Of a DNA stretch of 64,000 bases, positions 47,652 to 56,712 are shown piece by piece. Position 1 is the stretch's first letter. Each line of letters begins with the position of its first letter. The notes beneath the pieces were generated by a model. The model ran no database searches. It worked only from the letters and a program-made list of their open reading frames with translations, and was not told the origin of the DNA. The stretch spans positions 1,240,001 to 1,304,000 of the forward strand of contig NZ_CP106881.1 in assembly GCF_023634805.2 (NCBI RefSeq). The letters run 5' to 3'. Source of the stretch: Comamonas endophytica (GTDB taxonomy: Bacteria; Pseudomonadota; Gammaproteobacteria; Burkholderiales; Burkholderiaceae_C). The translations under genes were made by a program, and so were the position numbers.

Positions 47652-48857
47652 ATGCCACCCATCATCACCAGCCTGCTCGACACCGACCTCTACAAGTTCA
47701 CGATGTGGCAGGCGATGCTGCATCGCCATCCGCAGACCCAGGCGCATTACGAATTCGTCTGCCGCAGCACGCCCGAATACCCGCTGGCCGAGCTGCTGCC
47801 CGAGGTCGAGGCCGAGCTCGATGCGCTGTGCCGGCTGTCCTTCGCCAGGGACGAGCTGGCCTATCTGTCCTCGCTGCGCTTCATCAAGAGCGACTTCATC
47901 GACTTCCTGCGCATCTTCCGCTTCCAGCGCGCCTTCATCGAGGCGCGCGCCGAGGGCGATAACTTGACGATCGTAGCGAACGGCCCGCAGGTGCATGTGA
48001 TGGGCTTCGAGATCTATGTGCTGGCCATCGTCAACGAGCTGTATTTCCGCCGCTTCGATGCCCAGGCCGCGCTGCGCGAGGGGCGCGCGCGGCTGGAGCA
48101 GAAGGTCGGGCGGCTCAAGGCGCTGGCCGCGGGCACGCAGCGCCGCCACCCCTTCGAGATGTTCGACTTCGGCGTGCGCCGGCGCTTTTCCGGACCCTGG
48201 CAACGCGAGGTGGTGCAGCGCTTTGCCAGCGAGGCGCCGCAATGGTTCAAGGGCACCTCCAACGTGCTGCTGGCGCGCGACCTGCGGCTGGTGCCCATCG
48301 GCACCATGGCGCATGAATACCTGCAGAGCTACCAGGCGCTGGGCGTGCGGCTGCGCGACTTCCAGAACGCCGCGCTCGAGGACTGGGTGCAGGAATACCG
48401 CGGCGACCTGGGCATCGCGCTCACGGACACCGTCGGCATGAACGCCTTCCTCAAGGACTTCGACCTGTATTTCGCCAAGCTGTTCGACGGCCTGCGCCAT
48501 GACTCGGGCGACCCCTTCGAATGGGGCGAGAAGGCCCTGGCGCACTACCGGCGGCTGCGTATCGACACGCACGGCAAGCGGCTGGTGTTTTCCGACGGCC
48601 TGAACCTCGACCGCGCGCTGCAGCTCTACGAGCGCTTTGCCGACCGCGTCCAGCTGGGCTTCGGCATCGGCACGCAGCTGACCAACGACATGGGCCTGAC
48701 GCCGCTGAACATCGTCATGAAGCTGACCCATGCCAACGGCCAGCCCGTGGCCAAGATCTCGGACAGCCCGGGCAAGACCCTGTGCACCGATGAAACCTAC
48801 CTGGCCTATCTGCGCCAGGTGTTCGACATCCCCGACCCCGGGCCGGTGTCCCACTGA
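47652..48857 (+). CDS. pncB: Nicotinate phosphoribosyltransferase
   Basis: Makes nicotinate mononucleotide from nicotinate and PRPP. 401 residues from [22 protein letters not shown], the standard PncB opening. Further landmarks: [91 protein letters not shown] split across ~250-295, [13 protein letters not shown] and [19 protein letters not shown]. The start at 47652 is chosen because the conserved N-terminus begins there; the frame is open 18 nt upstream. Confidence 0.96.
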   Translation: MPPIITSLLDTDLYKFTMWQAMLHRHPQTQAHYEFVCRSTPEYPLAELLPEVEAELDALCRLSFARDELAYLSSLRFIKSDFIDFLRIFRFQRAFIEARAEGDNLTIVANGPQVHVMGFEIYVLAIVNELYFRRFDAQAALREGRARLEQKVGRLKALAAGTQRRHPFEMFDFGVRRRFSGPWQREVVQRFASEAPQWFKGTSNVLLARDLRLVPIGTMAHEYLQSYQALGVRLRDFQNAALEDWVQEYRGDLGIALTDTVGMNAFLKDFDLYFAKLFDGLRHDSGDPFEWGEKALAHYRRLRIDTHGKRLVFSDGLNLDRALQLYERFADRVQLGFGIGTQLTNDMGLTPLNIVMKLTHANGQPVAKISDSPGKTLCTDETYLAYLRQVFDIPDPGPVSH

Positions 48858-48870
48858 ACAAGGAGCTCCC

Positions 48871-50571
48871 ATGCTGCGCATCACCCTGGCCCAACTCAAC
48901 TACACCGTGGGCGACATCGAAGGCAACGTGCAGCGCATGCGCGACGCCGCGCGCCAGGCGCACGAGGACCGGGCCCATATCGTGGTCTTCAGCGAACTCT
49001 CGCTGTGCGGCTACTACCCCGGCGACCTGCTGGACGAGCCCTGGTTCATGGAGCGGGTGCAGGAGGGGCTGGAGCAGCTGCGCAGCGCCTCGGCCGAATA
49101 TCCAGAGCTCCACTGGGTGGTGGGCGCGCCGACGCGGGCCAAGACCCCGGGCCGGCCGCTGCACAACAGCCTGCTGGTGCTGCAGGGCGGCAAGTTGCGC
49201 CTGCAGTACGACAAGCAGCTGCTGCCCAGCCACAACATCTTTGCCGAACGCCGGCATTTCGAGCCTGGTCCGGACGTCGCCAAGGTGCTGCGCATCGGCC
49301 ACATGCAGGTCGGCTTCATGATCTGCGAAGACGGCTGGAATGACAGTGGCGACGACTACGCGATCAACCCGCTGCAGCGCATGGCCGATGCCTCGCCAGA
49401 CCTGCTGATCAGCATCAACGCCAGCCCGAGCCACCTCGGCAAGCGCGAGCTGCGCCACGAGGTCTTCAGCGCGGTCGCCAGCCGCCATGGGCTGTCGCTG
49501 CTCTACGTCAACCAGGTCGGCGGCCACGACCAGATCATCTTCGATGGCGCCTCGTTTGCCAGCGAGCCCGAGCATGGCGTGGTGCTGGAGACGCCGCGCT
49601 TCGAGGAGTGCGTGACGACGCTGGTGTTCGAGGAAGGGCGCTTCGGCCGCGCCGATGGCCAGCCGCTGGGGCCCGTGCCCGCCGAGGGCCTGCCGACCAT
49701 GGAGTTCTATCGCCAGCAGATCGTGCTGGGCCTGCGCGACTACGCGCGCCGCTGCGGCTTCACCCAGGCAGTGGTCGGCAGCTCGGGCGGTATCGACAGC
49801 GCGCTGACGCTGGCGCTGGCGGCCGAGGCGCTGGGCCCGGAGAATGTCGTCGGCATCACCATGCCCTCGGTCTTTTCCTCGGCGGGCTCGGTCGATGATT
49901 CGGTGGATCTGGCCAGGAACCTGGGCATCACGCTGCACCGGCACCCGATCGGCGAGATCGTGGACCGCTATGCCGAGGAATTCGAGCGCAGCTTCGGCCA
50001 GCCGCTGCAGGGCCTGCCGCTGGAGAACGTGCAGGCGCGCATCCGCGGCACGGCGCTGATGGAATATTCCAACGCCTTCGGCCACCTGCTGCTGACGACG
50101 GGCAACAAGTCGGAGGTCTCGGTAGGCTACTGCACGCTGTACGGCGACACCAACGGCGGCCTGGGCCTGCTGGGCGACCTGTACAAGACGGAGGTGTTCG
50201 CGCTGTCGCGCCACATCAATGCCACGGCGGGGCGCGAGCTGATCCCGCAGGCGGTCATCGACAAGCCGCCGTCGGCGGAGCTTGCGCCGGGGCAGAAGGA
50301 TGAAGACAGCCTGCCGCCCTATGACGTGCTGGACGAGATCCTCAAGCTGCTGATCGAGGGCCCGCACCTGCACCGCGACGAGTACGCCAGGGTGCGCCAG
50401 TTCGTCGACCAGCTGCTGCAGCAGCCCGAAGGGCGGGCACTGGTGGAGAAGGTGCAGCGCATGATCCACCGCAGCGAATACAAGCGCCGCCAGTCGCCGC
50501 CGATCCTGCGCGTTCGGCCACGGGCTTTTGGCACGGGCCGCCAGATGCCCATTGCTGCTCGCTACCCTTGA
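48871..50571 (+). CDS. nadE: Glutamine-dependent NAD+ synthetase
   Basis: Amidates nicotinate adenine dinucleotide to NAD. 566 residues: an N-terminal nitrilase-fold glutaminase (Glu in VVFSELSLCGYYPGDLL, Lys in LQYDKQLLPSHNIFAE, Cys in FMICEDGWN) and a C-terminal ATP-pyrophosphatase with GSSGGIDSALTLALA, TTGNKSEVSVGYCTLYGD and IDKPPSAEL. Ammonia is therefore drawn from glutamine. It starts 13 nt after pncB with AAGGAG as SD. Confidence 0.97.
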   Translation: MLRITLAQLNYTVGDIEGNVQRMRDAARQAHEDRAHIVVFSELSLCGYYPGDLLDEPWFMERVQEGLEQLRSASAEYPELHWVVGAPTRAKTPGRPLHNSLLVLQGGKLRLQYDKQLLPSHNIFAERRHFEPGPDVAKVLRIGHMQVGFMICEDGWNDSGDDYAINPLQRMADASPDLLISINASPSHLGKRELRHEVFSAVASRHGLSLLYVNQVGGHDQIIFDGASFASEPEHGVVLETPRFEECVTTLVFEEGRFGRADGQPLGPVPAEGLPTMEFYRQQIVLGLRDYARRCGFTQAVVGSSGGIDSALTLALAAEALGPENVVGITMPSVFSSAGSVDDSVDLARNLGITLHRHPIGEIVDRYAEEFERSFGQPLQGLPLENVQARIRGTALMEYSNAFGHLLLTTGNKSEVSVGYCTLYGDTNGGLGLLGDLYKTEVFALSRHINATAGRELIPQAVIDKPPSAELAPGQKDEDSLPPYDVLDEILKLLIEGPHLHRDEYARVRQFVDQLLQQPEGRALVEKVQRMIHRSEYKRRQSPPILRVRPRAFGTGRQMPIAARYP

Positions 50572-50637
50572 CGAGGGCGGGGATTTTTGGCCCAGAATGG
50601 CGGATTGCGCCGCGCATCCGCATTCAGAGAAAGCACC

Positions 50638-51711
50638 ATGATCCCATCCGCTGATCCCTCCCCCCATACCGCCGTCCTGATCGGCCGCTTCCAGCCCTGG
50701 CACAACGGCCATATGGCGCTGCTGCAGGCAGCGCTGGCGCAGGCCCGGGAAGTGATCGTGGTGCTGGGCAGCGCGCACCAGGCGCGCAATCCCAAGAACC
50801 CCTTCACCTGGCAGGAACGCGCGGCCATGGTGCAGAGCGCACTGGCGCCGGCCGAGCGCGTGCGCGTGCACTGCATTCCGGTGCGCGACCATTACGACGA
50901 GGAGCGCTGGGTCGCGGCGGTGCGCCAGGGCGTGCAGGCGCTGGTGCCGGCGGGTGCGGCCGTCGCGCTGGTGGGCCATTTCAAGGACCACAGCAGCAGC
51001 TACCTGCAGCGCTTCCCCGGCTGGACGCTGCTGAGCCTGCCGCGGCTGGGTGCGTTCGACGGCACGCCGCTGCGCGAGAGCTACTGGAACTTCGACGATG
51101 CGCCCCGCAGCGAGGTGCTGGCCGCGCTGGCGCCGCAGGTACCCGCGCCGGTGCTGGATTTCCTGCAGTCCTGGATGGACACGCCGGACTACGACGCCAT
51201 GCGGGAGGAAGCCGCGATGCTGCGCAGCTACCATGCCTCCTGGGCCAGCGCGCCCTACCCGCCGGTGCTGGTGACGGTCGATGCCGTCATGCTGTGCAAC
51301 GGCCATCTGCTGCTGATCGAACGCGGCCATGCGCCGGGCAAGGGCCTGTGGGCGCTGCCCGGCGGCTTCGTGGAGCCGCGCGACACCCTGTGGCAAGCCT
51401 GCCTGCGCGAGCTGGAGGAGGAAACCGCCTGCGCCGTCGATGCCGCGATGCTTGCGGCCGCGCTGCAGGGCGTGCGGGTATTCGACCACCCCGACCGCAG
51501 CCTGCGCGGCCGCGCCATCACCCATGTGCATGTGTTCGACCTCGGCAACCGCGCGCAGCTGCCCGCCGTGCAGGGTGGCGATGACGCGGCGCTGGCGCGC
51601 TGGGTGCCACTGGCGCAGGTGCCGGCACTCGAGACGCGGTTCTTCGAGGACCATTTCCATGTGGTCCAGAGCTGTCTCGAAGGCTTTTGCGCCATTCGCC
51701 TGCCGGTCTGA
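50638..51711 (+). CDS. Bifunctional NMN adenylyltransferase / Nudix hydrolase
   Basis: 357 residues from MIPSADPSPHTAVLIGRFQPWHNGH. The N-terminal half is a NadM-type adenylyltransferase (GRFQPWHNGHM; NPKNPFTWQERAAMV); the C-terminal half a Nudix domain with box GGFVEPRDTLWQACLRELEEE. The box has Asp where GX5E usually has Glu, while REXXEE is intact. This two-domain form is known from Synechocystis and Francisella; the Nudix part has been linked to ADP-ribose or NAD-related phosphates. It completes the salvage route in this cluster. Confidence 0.9.
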   Translation: MIPSADPSPHTAVLIGRFQPWHNGHMALLQAALAQAREVIVVLGSAHQARNPKNPFTWQERAAMVQSALAPAERVRVHCIPVRDHYDEERWVAAVRQGVQALVPAGAAVALVGHFKDHSSSYLQRFPGWTLLSLPRLGAFDGTPLRESYWNFDDAPRSEVLAALAPQVPAPVLDFLQSWMDTPDYDAMREEAAMLRSYHASWASAPYPPVLVTVDAVMLCNGHLLLIERGHAPGKGLWALPGGFVEPRDTLWQACLRELEEETACAVDAAMLAAALQGVRVFDHPDRSLRGRAITHVHVFDLGNRAQLPAVQGGDDAALARWVPLAQVPALETRFFEDHFHVVQSCLEGFCAIRLPV

Positions 51712-51768
51712 CCTTTCCTCCATCCGCAAGCCGCGGCGTCTTTGCCCGGCTGCCTGCCAGCGCCTTCC

Positions 51769-52257
51769 ATGCCCGAACTGCTCATCCGCCCCGCCACCAT
51801 CGAAGACACCAGCCAGATCCTGCGCTTCATCCGCGATCTGGCCCTATATGAAAAAGCCGAGCACGAGGTGCTGGCCACGCCGGAGCACATCCGGCGCACG
51901 CTGTTTTGTGCCGATCCCAAGGTGCATGGCCTGGTGTGCATGGACGGCGACCAGCCGCTGGGATTTGCCGTCTATTTCTTCAACTATTCCACCTGGCAGG
52001 GCCGGCATGGCCTGTACCTCGAAGATCTCTATGTCGCACCCGAGCAGCGCGGCCGTGGCGCGGGCAAGGCGCTGCTGGCGCACCTGGCGCGCATTGCCGT
52101 CGAAGCCGACTGCGGCCGTTTCGAATGGAGCGTGCTGGACTGGAATGCGCCCTCAATTGCCTTCTATGAAAGCCTGGGAGCGGTCCCTCAAGACGAGTGG
52201 GTACGCTACCGCCTGACGGGCGAAGCCCTGCACCGGCTTGCCCTGCAGGCGAAGTGA
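51769..52257 (+). CDS. GNAT family N-acetyltransferase
   Basis: 162 residues from MPELLIRPATIEDTSQILRF. The acetyl-CoA loop is LEDLYVAPEQRGRGAGKALL, followed by WSVLDWNAPSIAFYESLGA. The closest pattern is diamine N-acetyltransferase-like (SSAT-like) GNATs with FFNYSTWQGRHGLYLEDLYV. The substrate is not assignable. It lies 57 bp after the nadM-Nudix gene and probably ends that transcript. Confidence 0.85.
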   Translation: MPELLIRPATIEDTSQILRFIRDLALYEKAEHEVLATPEHIRRTLFCADPKVHGLVCMDGDQPLGFAVYFFNYSTWQGRHGLYLEDLYVAPEQRGRGAGKALLAHLARIAVEADCGRFEWSVLDWNAPSIAFYESLGAVPQDEWVRYRLTGEALHRLALQAK

Positions 52258-52370
52258 AGCACTGACTCCTGCAGGACTTTCAACCACCTGACACATGGCT
52301 TGCACTCGTTAACCAAAAACCGGCTGTGGTCGGCAAAGTCCTACATTCCAGGGTTTTCCAGGAGCGCACC

Positions 52371-52385
52371 ATGCACTTGCGTTGA
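52371..52385 (+). CDS. Four-codon leader ORF with its own SD
   Basis: ATG CAC TTG CGT TGA (MHLR) preceded by AGGAG with 6-nt spacing, 41 nt upstream of the Gln/Asn-rich gene. Whether it is translated is unknown; a good SD on so short a frame suggests either regulation or chance. Confidence 0.35.
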   Translation: MHLR

Positions 52386-52426
52386 TTGATTTCCAGTCAG
52401 CGATTCAACCTTTTGGAGATATGACT

Positions 52427-52618
52427 ATGGTTCAGCAAACAAACCAGGGCAACAACCAAAACAACCAGAACAACAAGTCGCAGAAGCAGCAGGAGCAGCA
52501 AGGCGGCATGGGCCAGCAGCAAGGCGGCAAGAGCTCGTCCACCGGACAGCAACAGCAGTCCAACAACAACCAGGCCAACAACAACCAGAACAATCAGAAC
52601 AACCGCCAGCAGCGTTGA
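52427..52618 (+). CDS. Gln/Asn-rich 63-residue microprotein
   Basis: From MVQQTNQGNNQNNQNN the protein has 22 Gln and 17 Asn in 63 residues (62 percent), plus Gly/Ser/Lys, one Val, no Trp, Phe, Tyr, Ile, Leu or Cys and no signal peptide. It is predicted disordered and prion-like in composition. GGAG 8 nt before 52427 sets the start; the ATG at 52421 would add Met-Thr. A strong terminator follows. It looks like a dedicated single-gene transcript: 170-bp leader, SD, terminator. I do not recognise the family, and short stress-induced hydrophilic proteins are the nearest analogy. Confidence 0.7.
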   Translation: MVQQTNQGNNQNNQNNKSQKQQEQQGGMGQQQGGKSSSTGQQQQSNNNQANNNQNNQNNRQQR

Positions 52619-52654
52619 TTCTTGATCTGGACTGGGGACTGCGAAGTCCTCGAC

Positions 52655-52680
52655 AAAAAGGGCCCTGCAGGGCCCTTTTT
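52655..52680. terminator. Bidirectional terminator between microprotein gene and hglS
   Basis: AAAAAGGGCCC and GGGCCCTTTTT form an 11-bp stem around TGCA. It lies between convergent genes and works on both strands. Confidence 0.93.
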
Positions 52681-52718
52681 CCTATCTGGCAGCAGCGGCT
52701 GCCAGCACATTTCGCGCC

Positions 52719-54101
52719 TCAGGCGGGCTGCAGTGCCCCGTAAGCCTGGCGCAGCGCCTCGATCGAAGCCTGCTGGCTCTGCGCATACAGCGCGATCTCG
52801 TCGGCTACGGGCGCCTGCAGCGCTGCCTCGAACAGCTCCTGGGCGGCATTGGCCGCATAGCTCTTTTGTTCGGTGCCGCCCAGGTTGGACTGGAAGATGC
52901 CGGCCGCGCTCACCGGCAGGAAGTCTTCATAGACGATGGGGCGCGCCTCGACGATGCCCTGGCGCAAGAACGCCTCCAGGTCGAATGTGGCGCCGCTGCC
53001 CGCGGCCTGGTCGAATGCCGCCTGGTCGCGCACCGCATAGCGGAAGAACGCCAGCTGCTGCTCGCGCATGGCATCGAGATCGTCGGGAAACTCGGCAAAC
53101 GCCGCCGCCAGCCGCGACCCGTAGTCGCCGGCCGTGCTGCCGGCGTTTTCCATCGAGCGCACCCGGGCCAGCAGGCGGTCGTAGAGCGCGCGTCCGGCGC
53201 TGGTCAATGCCGCGCCGCGCTGCTCGATCTCGCCAAAGCGCGCGGTGTGCGCGCCGGGCATGCCGTCGCCGGCAAACACGATGGCTTCTTCGAGCGCCTT
53301 GAAGCTGGTCTGGCGCAGCAGGATCGGGTGGCGCCGGCGTGGCGGGCCCTCGACCACGTCCTTGGCGGCCACGCCGCGGCGCGGCATCTCGGCCTGGGCC
53401 GCGTCGATGTCCAGCGTGCGCGGCGTCAGGTGGTTGATGTGCGGGCCCTTGAACGACACCACGTCGGCGACCAGCCGGTGCGCCGCGCTCAGCTGCTGGT
53501 GGGTGGCATGGTCCACGGTGGCTTCGCCATGCCAGCGGAAGGTCTGCGTGACCTCGCGCACGAATTCGGCGGCCTGTTGCGCATCGAGCCCGCCCGCGGC
53601 CTCGCACTGCTGCAGCAGCTCCAGCGCGCGCGGCGTGAAGATGCGCCGGCGCGCGAGGATTTCGGCGGCCTGGGCACGCAGCGCGGGATCGGCGATCAGC
53701 TCCAGGCGCAAGAGCGAGGTGAAGACGCGGAAGGGGTTGGTGCGCAGCGCTTCGTCGTCGATGGGGCGGAAGGCCGTGGAATGCACCGGCACGCCGGCTA
53801 CAGACAGGTCGTAGTAGCCCACGGGGTGCATGCCCATGACGCGGAAGACGCGGCGCATGGTGGACAGTTCCTCGGCAGTGCCCAGGCGGATGGCGCCATG
53901 GCGCTCGAGGTCGATGCGCTCGAGCTCGCCTGCGGCCTGCAGCTCGCGCCGCATCTCGGGGTTCTGCTCGAGCGTGGCACGGTTGATGTCGGCCACCAGA
54001 TCGAGCAGCGTGCCGTATTGCGGCACTTCCTGGCGGTACATGGCCGACATGGATTGGGAAAACAGATCGCGGATCTGGTCGGAGTGCATGAAGGAAGGCA
54101 T
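52719..54101 (-). CDS. hglS: 2-oxoadipate dioxygenase/decarboxylase (HglS, DUF1338)
   Basis: Non-haem Fe(II) enzyme that turns 2-oxoadipate into D-2-hydroxyglutarate in the D-lysine/pipecolate route (shown for P. putida HglS). About 460 residues from MPSFMHSDQIRDLFSQSMSAM. Metal ligands are visible: His68 in ERHGAIRLGT, the His of FKGPHINHLTPR and the Glu of ARFGEIEQRG. VVEGPPRRRHPILLRQTSFKALEE is also typical. It lies 23 bp downstream of the dehydrogenase gene that would use its product. Confidence 0.9.
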   Translation of the reverse strand: MPSFMHSDQIRDLFSQSMSAMYRQEVPQYGTLLDLVADINRATLEQNPEMRRELQAAGELERIDLERHGAIRLGTAEELSTMRRVFRVMGMHPVGYYDLSVAGVPVHSTAFRPIDDEALRTNPFRVFTSLLRLELIADPALRAQAAEILARRRIFTPRALELLQQCEAAGGLDAQQAAEFVREVTQTFRWHGEATVDHATHQQLSAAHRLVADVVSFKGPHINHLTPRTLDIDAAQAEMPRRGVAAKDVVEGPPRRRHPILLRQTSFKALEEAIVFAGDGMPGAHTARFGEIEQRGAALTSAGRALYDRLLARVRSMENAGSTAGDYGSRLAAAFAEFPDDLDAMREQQLAFFRYAVRDQAAFDQAAGSGATFDLEAFLRQGIVEARPIVYEDFLPVSAAGIFQSNLGGTEQKSYAANAAQELFEAALQAPVADEIALYAQSQQASIEALRQAYGALQPA

Positions 54102-54124
54102 GGGAATCAAAGGTTCACAGCGGG

Positions 54125-55549
54125 TCAGGCGCTCAGCACGCGGCCCGGGTTCAGGAGGTTGTGGGGATCGAGCGCACCCTTGATGGTGCGCATCAGCGCC
54201 AGCGCCGTCGGCGACTTGTGCTGCGGCAGCTTGTGCAGCTTGAGCTCGCCGATGCCATGCTCGGCCGAGATCGAGCCGCGGTACTTGCTCACGGTGTCAT
54301 AGACGATGGCGCTGATGCGCTCCTCGTGCTGCGCGACGAAAGCCTTGGCATCGATGCCGGCCGGCGCCTGGATGTTGTAGTGCAGGTTGCCGTCGCCCAG
54401 ATGGCCGAAGTTGACGAAGCGGATGCCCTCGAAGGCCGCGGCCAGCGCGGCGTCGGCCTCGCGCACGAACTCGGGGATCAGCGAGATCGGAATCGAGACG
54501 TCGTGCTTGACGTTGAAGCCCTCCTCGACCTGCGCCAGCGTGATGCTCTCGCGGATGTGCCAGAGGTCATGCGCCTGGCGCAGGTTCTCGGCGATGATCG
54601 CGTCGGCCACCAGGCCCTGCTCGAACGCCTGTTCGAGCATGCCCTCGAACAGGCCGCGCGCATGGGCCTCGGATTCGGCGTCCGACAGCTCGATCAGCAC
54701 GCACCAGGCCGTTTCCTGCCACATCGGCACGCGCAGATGCGGGTAGTGCTTGTCTACCAATCCGAGCGCGAACTGGTTCATTACCTCGAAGCCCGTGAGG
54801 CTCGCGCCCAGGTGCTTGTGCGCCATGCCCAGCAGGCTGCAGGCGTCCTCGAGCGAAGGCACGGCGGCCCAGGCCGTGAGCATGGCCGCGGGCTTGGGGT
54901 ACAGGCGCAGCGTGGCGGCGGTGATCACGCCCAGCGTGCCTTCGCTGCCCACGTAGAGGTCGCGCAGGTCGTAGCCGGTGTTGTCCTTGCGCAGGCCCGA
55001 GAGCCCGTCCCAGACCTCGCCCTGCGCCGTCACCACCTCCAGGCCCAGGCACAGGTCGCGCGCGTTGCCGTAGCGCACCACCTGGGTGCCGCCGGCATTG
55101 GTCGCGAGATTGCCGCCGATGGTGCAGCTGCCCTCGGCGCCCAGGCTCAGCGGGAACAGGAAACCGGCCTGGTCGGCGGTCTCCTGCAGTCTCTGCAGGA
55201 TGAAACCCGCCTCGACGGTGATGGTCATGTTCTGCGGATCGATGGCGCGCACCGCCGCCATGCGGCGCAGGCTCAGCACCACCTGCGTGCCCGAGGCATC
55301 GGGCACCGAGCCCGCGACCAGGCCGGTGTTGCCGCCCTGGGGCACCAGGGACACGCGCGCTGCCGCGCAGGCCTGCACCACGCGTGCCACCTCCTCGGTC
55401 GAGCCCGGGCGCACCACGCACAGCGCCTTGCCCTGCGCGCGCCGGCGCCAGTCCTGCTCGTAGCCCTGCAGGTCATCGCCGGTCAGCACATTGCCGGCGC
55501 CGACGATGGCGGCCAGCGTGGCGACGATCTCGGAATCCAGGACGCTCAT
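54125..55549 (-). CDS. FAD-linked oxidase, probable D-2-hydroxyglutarate dehydrogenase
   Basis: 474 residues, FAD_binding_4 plus FAD-oxidase C domains (D2HGDH/GlcD group). FAD site VPQGGNTGLVAGSVPD and FPLSLGAEGSCTIGGNLATNAGG; further on LRKDNTGYDLRDLYVGSEGTLG; C-terminal FGHLGDGNLHYNIQAP and EHGIGELKLHKLPQHKSP. The enzyme would oxidise D-2-hydroxyglutarate to 2-oxoglutarate, the step after HglS. D-lactate or other D-2-hydroxyacid activity cannot be excluded, but the neighbour makes this substrate likely. Its ATG overlaps the stop of the Bug receptor gene. Confidence 0.85.
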   Translation of the reverse strand: MSVLDSEIVATLAAIVGAGNVLTGDDLQGYEQDWRRRAQGKALCVVRPGSTEEVARVVQACAAARVSLVPQGGNTGLVAGSVPDASGTQVVLSLRRMAAVRAIDPQNMTITVEAGFILQRLQETADQAGFLFPLSLGAEGSCTIGGNLATNAGGTQVVRYGNARDLCLGLEVVTAQGEVWDGLSGLRKDNTGYDLRDLYVGSEGTLGVITAATLRLYPKPAAMLTAWAAVPSLEDACSLLGMAHKHLGASLTGFEVMNQFALGLVDKHYPHLRVPMWQETAWCVLIELSDAESEAHARGLFEGMLEQAFEQGLVADAIIAENLRQAHDLWHIRESITLAQVEEGFNVKHDVSIPISLIPEFVREADAALAAAFEGIRFVNFGHLGDGNLHYNIQAPAGIDAKAFVAQHEERISAIVYDTVSKYRGSISAEHGIGELKLHKLPQHKSPTALALMRTIKGALDPHNLLNPGRVLSA

Positions 55550-56538
55550 TGCTTCTCCAGTTTCGCGGCCTGCACGATGCCGGCCCAGTGCTTGAATTCG
55601 GTGCGCGTGTAATCGCGGAACGCCGCCGAGCCCATCTGGCGCGGCTCGCCGCCCAGCGCCGCGACGCGCGCCTTGAAGTCGGTGCTGCCGGCGACCTTGA
55701 GCAGGGCCGCCTCCACCTTCTGGACCACGGCGCGCGGCGTGCCCTTGGGCGCCAGCACGCCGTTCCAGGTGGCGGTGACGAACGTGGGGAAACCGCTTTC
55801 CTTCATGGTCGGCACGTTGGGCAGCAGCGGCAGGCGCTCGGCCGAGGTCACGGCCAGCGGCTTGAGCTTGTTGCCCTGGATGAAGGGCAGCGCCGGCGTG
55901 ATGTTCTCGAAGATCAGGTCGATCTGCCCGCCGATCAGGTCGGTCAAAGCCGGCGCGCTGCCCTTGTAGGGCACATGCACCAGCTCGGCGCCGGTCGCAC
56001 TCTTGAACAGCTCGCCCGACAGATGCACCGTCGAGCCCGTGCCCGGCGAGCCATAGCTCAGGCCGGTGCGGCGCTCCTTGGCATGGGCCACCAGCTCGGC
56101 CACCGACTTGACCGGGGTCTTGGCTTCGTTGACCACCAGCACGTTGGGAATGGAGGTGATCAGCGCGACGTATTCGAAGTCGTCGAGCGTCTTCTCGCTC
56201 TGGTTCTTGTAGAGGCTGGGATTGATGGCCTGCGTGCCGGCGGTGCCAAACAGCAGCGTGTAGCCGTCATTGGCGGAAGTTGCCACGCGGCTGGCGCCGA
56301 TCGAGCCATTGGCGCCGGGAATGTTCTCCACCACCACCGGCTGGCCCAGGGATTCCGTGAGGCCCTGCGCCGCCAGGCGCGCCACCACATCGGTATTGCC
56401 GCCCGGGGCGAAGGGCACCACCAGCTTGATCGGGCGGCTGGGGAAGTTGTCGGCCATGGCCAGGGTGGGCAGCGCCAGCGCGGCGCCCAGCAGTGCGGCC
56501 GAGCGAAGGAAATGTTTGCGCGAAAGGATCTGGGGCAC
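55546..56538 (-). CDS. Bug-type (TctC) periplasmic solute receptor
   Basis: 330 residues from a GTG at 56538, chosen because the signal peptide begins right after it (ILSRKHFLRSAALLGAALAL ... AMA) with AGAGAGAGA upstream. Bug fold landmarks: RPIKLVVPFAPGGNTDVVAR, VVVENIPGANGSIGA, SYGSPGTGSTVHLSGELFK and VPYKGSAPALTDLIGGQIDL. Receptors like this bind carboxylates; no TctAB membrane genes are here, which is common for orphan Bug proteins. Translational coupling to the dehydrogenase hints at a dicarboxylate such as 2-oxoadipate or glutarate (inference). An ATG start further upstream is possible. Confidence 0.85.
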   Translation of the reverse strand: MPQILSRKHFLRSAALLGAALALPTLAMADNFPSRPIKLVVPFAPGGNTDVVARLAAQGLTESLGQPVVVENIPGANGSIGASRVATSANDGYTLLFGTAGTQAINPSLYKNQSEKTLDDFEYVALITSIPNVLVVNEAKTPVKSVAELVAHAKERRTGLSYGSPGTGSTVHLSGELFKSATGAELVHVPYKGSAPALTDLIGGQIDLIFENITPALPFIQGNKLKPLAVTSAERLPLLPNVPTMKESGFPTFVTATWNGVLAPKGTPRAVVQKVEAALLKVAGSTDFKARVAALGGEPRQMGSAAFRDYTRTEFKHWAGIVQAAKLEKQ

Positions 56539-56621
56539 GGTGTCTCTCTCTCTAGTTGTACTGCAGCGGTCCATCATCGGCAGCCGCTGCATTGGCGTCA
56601 ATCAATGCTTTGGAACCCAGG

Positions 56622-56638
56622 CATTCGCAAATGGAATG
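56622..56638. promoter_or_regulatory. LysR-type T-N11-A box between Bug operon and LysR gene
   Basis: CATTC-GCAAATG-GAATG, a perfect inverted repeat satisfying T-N11-A. It lies 84 bp from the Bug start and 75 bp from the LysR start, the usual place for a regulator binding site serving both directions. Confidence 0.6.
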
Positions 56639-56712
56639 ACCGCATACGCACTGGCCGCAGGCCTCTACGAGACTGAAGCTATAAACTTCCGGCACATGCA
56701 TTCCCCGGCATC

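Noticed and set aside
48715..51729. 1004-codon minus-strand frame opposite pncB, nadE and nadM-Nudix
   Set aside because: Spans three well-supported genes on the other strand and has no recognisable motif.
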